A DNA stretch of 19,146 bases from Verrucomicrobiota bacterium (GTDB taxonomy: Bacteria > Verrucomicrobiota > Verrucomicrobiia > Methylacidiphilales > Verrucolacustridaceae). The notes beneath the pieces are model-generated. The model was not told the origin of the DNA. It worked only from the letters and a program-made list of their open reading frames with translations, and searched no databases. The stretch spans positions 1 to 19,146 of the forward strand of contig RHAF01000017.1 of NCBI GenBank assembly GCA_010028775.1. The letters run 5' to 3'. Positions 13,864 through 19,146 of the stretch are shown piece by piece (position 1 is the stretch's first letter; each line of letters opens with the position of its first letter). The translations under genes and the position numbers were made by a program.

Positions 13864-16129
13864 CGAGAGCAGCTGGACGAAAGGGAAGCGCCGGATCCAC
13901 CTGATCGGGATCGCCGGCTCCGGCATGAGCCCGTTGGCTGACATCTTTGTCGACCTCGGCCACGAGGTGACCGGGTCCGACCTCAAGGAGGCGCCCGAGC
14001 GTCTTCGCGACCGCGGGGTTCGCATCCGGATCGGTCATCGGGCCGAACAGATCGGCAACGCGGAGGTGGTTATCGCCTCCGCCGCCGTCCCGGACTCCAA
14101 CCCTGAATGGCTCGAGGCCGGAAAAAAGGGCATTCCGCGCCTCCGGCGGACCGAGGTGCTCGCCCAACTTGCCTCCCAAAAAAAGCTCATTGCCGTTCTT
14201 GGTTCCCACGGGAAGACCACCACCTCCACAATGTTGGCCCACATCTGGAGAGAGGCCGATCAGGATCCCTGCTTTTATCTCGGTGGTTACGCTCCTTCGT
14301 TGGGTGCCTCCGGGGCGTGGAAATCCGGCGCCTGGCTGGTGGCCGAGGTGGATGAAAGCGAGGGCGCACCCGCCCAGCTGAAGCCGGCCGCCGCCATTTT
14401 GCTGAATGCCGATCACGAACACGCCGACCGATACAAGAACGAGAGCGAGGTGGTGGAGGCCTACCGAAAAGTTCTGGGACATGTAAGCGGCCCGTTGGTG
14501 GTTGTGGCCAAGGAAGAGAAGGCGGCGATGGAGGCGGCCAACGCCCATGCCGCCAAGAAGACCTTTGGGTGGGAAAAGAGCGGGGCGGACTACACCGGAA
14601 CTTGGAAGGGGGAGGATCAGGAGGGGGTCAGCTTTGCCGCAACGAGGGGCAACGAGGATCTCGGCGTCTTTCGAGTGGCCGCGCCGGGCCGTCACAACGC
14701 AGGAAACGCCCTTGGCGCCGTCGCTCTGGCCCGTGAGGCCGGATTGGATGTGGAAAAAATCCGCCGGGGTCTGGCCGCATTTCGGCGGGCCGACCGCCGA
14801 TTCGAAATTCTGCTTTCGACGCCTGAACTGGAGATTGTGGATGACTATGCGCACCACCCCCGCGAGGTGGCGGCGACGGTCGAGGCCGCCAAGGCCCGCG
14901 GTCGCAGGCGCGTGGTCGCGGTTTTTCAGCCCCACCGGTACACGCGTCTATCCACGTTCATGGGCGGTTTTGTCGAGGCGTTGGCCCGTGCCGATGTGGT
15001 GGTGGTATTGCCTGTCTATGCGGCCGGGGAGCCGCCGATCGAGGGTTCCGGTTCGGCCGTGCTCGCCACACGTCTGGCCGAGCGGAAGGTCCTGGTGGAA
15101 TCGGCCGGGTCCATGCCGGAAGTGCGGTCGGTCCTTGGAAAAATTTGGCAGGAGGGGGATCTGTTCCTCGTGATGGGTGCGGGGGATTCCACCCATTTGG
15201 CCCATCGTATGGCATCGGAGGCGCCTCTCTTTCTGGAGATCCGCAGGCAGGTGGGTGGGCAGGGCGAAGTGAGGTGGTATGAGCCGATGCAAAAACACAC
15301 CACCATCCGGATCGGTGGCCCGGCCCAGGTTTGGTTTGAGCCGGATCACGAGGAGGTTCTTGCAGGGGTGGTGCGGTATTGCGACGAGAAAAATATCCCC
15401 ATGACGTTGGTGGGCAGGGGAAGCAATCTCCTCGTCCGGGACGGAGGCATTCCCGGAATCTGCGTGAATCTCGGTCGGCCCGGCATGAGCCGGATCGAGG
15501 TGGTGGGTGGAAAGATCCGGGTCGGAGCGGGTGCCCGGCTGAAACAGATTGTGGCCAAGGCCAGGGAGGCGGGGATCGGGGGCCTTGAGTTCATGGAGGG
15601 TATTCCCGGCGCTCTGGGCGGGGCCATGCGGATGAACGCCGGGGCGATGGAGTCATGGACTTTCGAGGTGGTGGAAAGCGTCCGGGTGATGGACCGGAGG
15701 GGGAAGGTGTTGGACGTCCCTGCCGCCGATTTCGAGGTGAAGTACCGCAAGGTGCCGCGATTGATGAGGGACATTGCCCTCGGGGCGGTTCTCAAGGGTT
15801 CGGTGGTCCGTCCGGAGGAGATTGCCGAGCGGCTGAAAAAATACAGCCGGAAGCGGTGGGATTCACAACCGGCCGCACCCAGTGCCGGCTGTATTTTTAA
15901 GAACGCCGATAGCATACCGGCCGGCAAGCTGATCGACGAGCTGGGGTTGAAGGATACGGCCGTGGGTGGGGCACGGATTTCCCCGGTGCACGGCAATTTC
16001 ATCGTCAACCAGGGTGGGGCCAAGGCGGCCGACGTTCTGGCGCTGATGGACAAGGTTCGCGCCCGGGCCAAGGCGGATCGCGGGATCGAGCTGGAGCCTG
16101 AGGTCATCGTGCTGGGGGTGGATGAATGA
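13853..16129 (+). CDS. murC-murB: Bifunctional MurC-MurB fusion (UDP-MurNAc:L-Ala ligase / UDP-GlcNAc-enolpyruvate reductase)
   Basis: One 758-residue polypeptide carrying two consecutive peptidoglycan-precursor enzymes. Residues 1 to about 460 are MurC, which adds L-Ala to UDP-MurNAc: GIAGSGMSPLA, the ATP loop GSHGKTTTST (lysine about 121), DDYAHHPREV (from about 330), FQPHRYTRL and VMGAGDSTHL (about 440-450). About 470-758 is MurB, the FAD-dependent reductase that makes UDP-MurNAc: a start-like KHTTIRIGGPAQVWFEP (from 480), GRGSNLLVRD, EFMEGIPGALGGAMRMNAGA, VKYRKVP, PSAGCIFKN and the final LEPEVIVLG. No stop or start separates them and both sets of motifs are intact. The MurB catalytic serine position is Cys680. 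The start ATG 13853 has GGAGGAG (13839-13845) seven bases ahead and overlaps murG. Fused MurB/MurC enzymes are known in Verrucomicrobiota. Confidence 0.95.
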   Translation: MSFDESSWTKGKRRIHLIGIAGSGMSPLADIFVDLGHEVTGSDLKEAPERLRDRGVRIRIGHRAEQIGNAEVVIASAAVPDSNPEWLEAGKKGIPRLRRTEVLAQLASQKKLIAVLGSHGKTTTSTMLAHIWREADQDPCFYLGGYAPSLGASGAWKSGAWLVAEVDESEGAPAQLKPAAAILLNADHEHADRYKNESEVVEAYRKVLGHVSGPLVVVAKEEKAAMEAANAHAAKKTFGWEKSGADYTGTWKGEDQEGVSFAATRGNEDLGVFRVAAPGRHNAGNALGAVALAREAGLDVEKIRRGLAAFRRADRRFEILLSTPELEIVDDYAHHPREVAATVEAAKARGRRRVVAVFQPHRYTRLSTFMGGFVEALARADVVVVLPVYAAGEPPIEGSGSAVLATRLAERKVLVESAGSMPEVRSVLGKIWQEGDLFLVMGAGDSTHLAHRMASEAPLFLEIRRQVGGQGEVRWYEPMQKHTTIRIGGPAQVWFEPDHEEVLAGVVRYCDEKNIPMTLVGRGSNLLVRDGGIPGICVNLGRPGMSRIEVVGGKIRVGAGARLKQIVAKAREAGIGGLEFMEGIPGALGGAMRMNAGAMESWTFEVVESVRVMDRRGKVLDVPAADFEVKYRKVPRLMRDIALGAVLKGSVVRPEEIAERLKKYSRKRWDSQPAAPSAGCIFKNADSIPAGKLIDELGLKDTAVGGARISPVHGNFIVNQGGAKAADVLALMDKVRARAKADRGIELEPEVIVLGVDE

Positions 16130-17034
16130 AGCCGGAGAAGATGAAGGTGGCCGTGTTGGCCGGGGGGATCTCCGGGGAGCGGGAGATTTCCCAAAAGAGC
16201 GGAGCGGCGGTGGCCAAAGCATTGCGTTCGGTGGGGGTGCGGGTCATCGAGGTGGATGTGAAAACCCGTTCGGCGGATGTTCCGGCCGGAACGGACCTCT
16301 GTTTCCTTTGTCTTCACGGGGCCTATGGGGAGGACGGGACCGTGCAGACCGAACTTGAGGCCAAAGGGATTCCCTATACGGGAAGCGGGGCGGTGGCCAG
16401 TGCGCTGGCTTTCGACAAGTTGAAGGCGAAAGAAGCGATGGCGGCGGCGGGAGTACCTCTGGCGGAGGGAATGGAGTGGACCCGGGAGAATGATTGGGCT
16501 CCCCCCTACGTGCTCAAGCCGGTGGCGGACGGTTCGAGTTTGGGGGTGCATCTCGTCCGGACCGAGGAAGAGGCCCAAAAGGCAAAGAAGGAAGCCATGG
16601 CTTGGAAGGGGGCCATGATGATCGAACGTCTGGTCGAGGGTGCCGAGATGACCGTGGGAATTCTCGGCGAAGAGGCCTTGCCCGTGGTGGAGGTGAGGCC
16701 AGGGAAGGGTTTTTATGATTTTCGCAACAAGTACACCGTGGGAGCCACGCAATATCTGTGTCCGGCACCGATCGAAAAAGAAAAGGCGGCGGCTTGCCAG
16801 CAGATCGCGCTTCAAGCCCACCGGGCTCTTGGGTGCGAAGTGGTCTCCCGGGTGGATCTGATGATGGATCAGGCCGGTCAAACAGTCGTGCTGGAGGTGA
16901 ACACCCTTCCCGGCATGACGGATTTAAGCCTCCTGCCTCGGGCGGGCCGTGCCGCAGGAATCGATTTCGCGTCCCTCTGCATCCGGCTCATGGAGCTGTC
17001 ATGGGCGCGCTGCAAAAAAGGAGTCAACGTATGA
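16126..17034 (+). CDS. ddl: D-alanine--D-alanine ligase
   Basis: ATP-grasp enzyme that makes D-Ala-D-Ala, the substrate of MurF in this operon. The 302-residue protein shows VAVLAGGISGEREISQKSG at the N-terminus, LHGAYGEDGTVQ (HGAYGEDG from about residue 64), the ATP-binding YVLKPVADGSSLGV, the loop FYDFRNKYTVGATQY, and the metal/substrate block RVDLMMD and LEVNTLPGMTDLSL (from about 256). The start ATG 16126 overlaps the murC-murB stop (ATGA); ATG 16141 is a possible later start that keeps the core. The stop overlaps ftsQ. Position right after murB and before ftsQ matches the classic dcw order. Confidence 0.95.
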   Translation: MKPEKMKVAVLAGGISGEREISQKSGAAVAKALRSVGVRVIEVDVKTRSADVPAGTDLCFLCLHGAYGEDGTVQTELEAKGIPYTGSGAVASALAFDKLKAKEAMAAAGVPLAEGMEWTRENDWAPPYVLKPVADGSSLGVHLVRTEEEAQKAKKEAMAWKGAMMIERLVEGAEMTVGILGEEALPVVEVRPGKGFYDFRNKYTVGATQYLCPAPIEKEKAAACQQIALQAHRALGCEVVSRVDLMMDQAGQTVVLEVNTLPGMTDLSLLPRAGRAAGIDFASLCIRLMELSWARCKKGVNV

Positions 17035-17909
17035 AGTGGAACGAAATTCTGGGTAAAAAAGTCCGCCCCCGCAGCCGTCGTCCCCGACATGTCCTTCATG
17101 CCAAGATGGGTGGCAAGGCCCAAGCCCGCGAGTTCAGCCGTCGGGTCGGCATCCTCCTGTGCCTGGCGGGATCCTTGGCCATGGCGGGCCTGGTGACCTC
17201 CGTGGGAATGGACGTGATCCTGGGAAAACTTCTCTACAGCAACCCGGATTTCACCCTTCGGCGTTTTCAGGTCGAGCAGCAGGGCAAAATGGGCAAAGGG
17301 GAGTTGGTGGCCGCCTCGGGTGTGAGGATCGGACAAAATCTCCTGCGCATCGATCTGGAGGACGTGAAACAGTCCATCCAGAGGCTGCCGAACATTGCAT
17401 CGGTGCGGGTGGAGCGCCGCTTGCCGGACACCCTCTTTCTGGCGGTCGAGGAACGCAGGCCCGTGGCTCTGATCTGTCCCACGCCCACGGCGGGGACGCA
17501 ACTGGCCCAATCCACTTATTACATCGACGCCCGCGGGTTCGTCCTCAAGCCCAAACCCGGTGAAAAACTGATGTCCTTGCCCATGATCCGCGGCATCTCA
17601 GCCGATGAGGTGGTGGAGGGGGAACGCACCAACAACGCCGAGCTCAAATCCGCACTCCTTTTTCTCAAGGTGGCTCCCCTGGCGCCAGTCCGGGACGGCT
17701 TGGACTGCTCCGTCATCATGATCGAGGGGCCGGGCAGGTTCCTCGTCTCCACCCCGAGGGGCGGAAAGATCCGTTTTCGCAGCGGATATCTTGAGGAACA
17801 GTTTGAACGGCTGGGAGTGATTTTTGATTACGCGGAAAACAAAGGCCGGATCGTTCACACGGTGGATTTGACCCCCGAGCGAAACGTGCCCGTCACCTTC
17901 ACCAACTAA
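17031..17909 (+). CDS. ftsQ: Cell division protein FtsQ (POTRA domain)
   Basis: Bitopic divisome scaffold (DivIB/FtsQ family) that links FtsL to the early division proteins. The 292-residue protein has a long basic cytoplasmic tail of about 38 residues (several Arg/Lys clusters), one membrane helix at about 39-60, then a POTRA domain at about 75-146 (GVRIGQNLLRIDLEDVKQSI, then LPNIASVRVERRLPDTL, then VEERRPVAL) and the FtsQ C-terminal region with YYIDARGFVL. An excellent AAGGAG (17018-17023) lies seven bases before ATG 17031, which overlaps the ddl stop. A longer in-frame start at 16758 lies within ddl and is rejected. The domain order plus position before ftsA make the call firm, although sequence conservation in the family is low. 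Confidence 0.92.
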   Translation: MKWNEILGKKVRPRSRRPRHVLHAKMGGKAQAREFSRRVGILLCLAGSLAMAGLVTSVGMDVILGKLLYSNPDFTLRRFQVEQQGKMGKGELVAASGVRIGQNLLRIDLEDVKQSIQRLPNIASVRVERRLPDTLFLAVEERRPVALICPTPTAGTQLAQSTYYIDARGFVLKPKPGEKLMSLPMIRGISADEVVEGERTNNAELKSALLFLKVAPLAPVRDGLDCSVIMIEGPGRFLVSTPRGGKIRFRSGYLEEQFERLGVIFDYAENKGRIVHTVDLTPERNVPVTFTN

Positions 17910-17925
17910 ACCGGAGAACCATCCC

Positions 17926-19146
17926 ATGATCATGCGAAGAACCCCTGCCAACGAAATCCTCATCGCCACCGACCTCGGCACACAGAAAATGACCGTGGCG
18001 GTCGCCGAAATGGCGGCCGATGGTGCCCTGACCCTTCTGGGGGTCGGGGAGTCCGCCTCGGCCGGCATGCGCAAGGCCGAAGTGACCGACTTCAACCACG
18101 CCCGGGCTGCGGCCCGGATGGCCCTGGCGGAAGCCGAACGCCGGACCCAGGCGGAAATTTCCGAGGTTTATTTGACCCTGAGCGGGACCCATCTCAGTTC
18201 AAGGAACGAGTCGGTGCGGGTGGCCACCCTGCCCGAGCATGAAAATCGGGTGACCGAAGAGACCTTGGAGGAATTGAACAAACTGGCCTCCAACCTTCCG
18301 CTCAATCGGGACCACGCGATCCTCCATGAGCTCCTGAGGGGTTACTCCCTCGACCGGGGGGTGGCTTCCAATCATCCGCTCGGGGTCCACACCGAGCAGA
18401 TCGAGGCCCATTACCATCTGGTCAGCGGAAAAAGAACACGTTTACAGACGGCGGTGCAGTGTGTGGCGGACCAGAGGATCCGGGTGAAGGGCTGCACCTT
18501 TTCCGGCTACGCCTCCGGGCTGGCGGTGTTGGGCGAGGAGGCGCGCCAGCGTGGAACCGTGGTGGTGGACATGGGTGCCGGAGTCACCGACGTGACGGTC
18601 TGGCGGGACGATGCCGTGGTGCACTCGGCGGTGCACGGGGTCGGAGGGGACCACCTAAGTCAGGACCTCTCCATCGGATTGGAGATTCCCTATGCCCGGG
18701 CGGAAAAGCTGAAAAGGGAATGCGGAGGTCTGGTTCTCGAACCGGCGGAACGGGATGAAAAGGTCACCCTCGCCAGGGAGATCAGTTTTGACGGGAAAAC
18801 TTTTTACAGGGAGGCGATGGTTCAGATTCTGCAGGCCCGGATGGCCGAAATCCTGGAAATCATCCGCGACGATCTGGAACAGCAGAATCTCTGGGGGGCG
18901 ATCGAGACGGACGTGGTGATCACCGGGGGCGGGGCCCGCATGCGGGGTCTTGCCCGGTTGGCCTCGGAAATTCTTCCTCGTACGGTGCGGATCGGACGGG
19001 CGCGGGATTTCCTCGGTGAGCAGGGCGACCTGGAGCGGCCGGAATTGGCCACCGTCCTCGGCACGTTGAAATATGCTGCGGATTGTGAGCGCCGGGAGGC
19101 GGGACAAACCCAAGGTTGGCGGAAGATCCAGAAGTCCCTCGGACGG
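17926..19146 (+). CDS. ftsA: Cell division protein FtsA, 3' end cut by the window
   Basis: Actin-like ATPase that tethers FtsZ filaments to the membrane. The frame is open for 407 codons to the last base, close to the usual full length of about 400-420, so probably only a short tail is missing. ATP-site motifs are in place: phosphate-1 ATDLGTQK (Asp about 16), phosphate-2 VVDMGAGVTDV (Asp about 215) and the adenosine motif ITGGGARMRGL (from about 332). The FtsA-specific 1C subdomain lies between the first two. The last visible residues (WRKIQKSLGR) look like the beginning of the C-terminal amphipathic membrane-targeting helix. The start ATG 17926 has GGAG (17912-17915) ten bases ahead; ATG 17932 is an alternative. 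It follows ftsQ by 16 bases, one of the few non-overlapping junctions in the unit. ftsZ would be expected next. Confidence 0.95.
   Translation, partial: MIMRRTPANEILIATDLGTQKMTVAVAEMAADGALTLLGVGESASAGMRKAEVTDFNHARAAARMALAEAERRTQAEISEVYLTLSGTHLSSRNESVRVATLPEHENRVTEETLEELNKLASNLPLNRDHAILHELLRGYSLDRGVASNHPLGVHTEQIEAHYHLVSGKRTRLQTAVQCVADQRIRVKGCTFSGYASGLAVLGEEARQRGTVVVDMGAGVTDVTVWRDDAVVHSAVHGVGGDHLSQDLSIGLEIPYARAEKLKRECGGLVLEPAERDEKVTLAREISFDGKTFYREAMVQILQARMAEILEIIRDDLEQQNLWGAIETDVVITGGGARMRGLARLASEILPRTVRIGRARDFLGEQGDLERPELATVLGTLKYAADCERREAGQTQGWRKIQKSLGR

Noticed and set aside
15346..16881. A 511-codon open frame on the - strand.
   Set aside because: Antisense to the MurB half and ddl, both with full motif sets; no recognisable protein and no start context.
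1..19146. CRISPR arrays, tRNA or rRNA genes, insertion sequences or phage genes.
   Set aside because: None was seen by eye. The only clear short repeats are the 10-bp duplication and the MraZ-type boxes, and the coding density of the dcw operon leaves no space for mobile elements.

Overview
The window is a compact, GC-rich bacterial segment dominated by one dcw (division and cell wall) operon on the + strand. The order is mraZ - two possible small ORFs - rsmH - ftsL - ftsI - murE - murF - mraY - murD - a LysM membrane protein - ftsW - murG - a fused murC-murB - ddl - ftsQ - ftsA, and the window ends inside ftsA. A MurC/MurB fusion in a full dcw cluster, with a DNPR (meso-diaminopimelate type) MurE, suggests a member of the Verrucomicrobiota, where a MurB/MurC fusion enzyme is known. 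No rRNA is present to confirm this, so the assignment is inference.

Region 1-1373 lies outside the operon. It holds the 3' two thirds of a thioredoxin reductase gene (trxB, + strand, entering from the left). Convergent to it, with the stops overlapping by 16 bases, is a - strand gene for a membrane-anchored TPR-like protein. Region 1374-1566 is the AT-richer divergent intergenic space. It carries a good sigma70-like promoter (TTGACT at 1491) and three 10-bp-phased TGGGN-type repeats (1501-1525), the pattern expected of an MraZ operator.

mraZ itself is odd. A perfect 10-bp tandem duplication (1581-1600) lies just after the likely original ATG (1567 or 1573) and throws that start out of frame with the rest of MraZ. 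Removing one copy restores a textbook MraZ N-terminus. As written, the only usable start is TTG 1619, which lacks the first strand of the fold. This looks like a broken or variable autoregulator, unless it is an assembly artefact.

From 2447 to the end, nearly all genes overlap their neighbours by 1-11 bases (ATGA, GTGA or TAATG junctions). No terminator-like gap is visible, so the unit is probably transcribed and translated as one block. RsmH methylates 16S rRNA. MurB, C, D, E and F with Ddl build UDP-MurNAc-pentapeptide. MraY and MurG make lipid I and lipid II. FtsW and FtsI polymerise and cross-link septal peptidoglycan. FtsL, FtsQ and FtsA scaffold the divisome. The least conventional member is the single-pass protein with two LysM domains between murD and ftsW. 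ftsZ would be expected just beyond the right edge.
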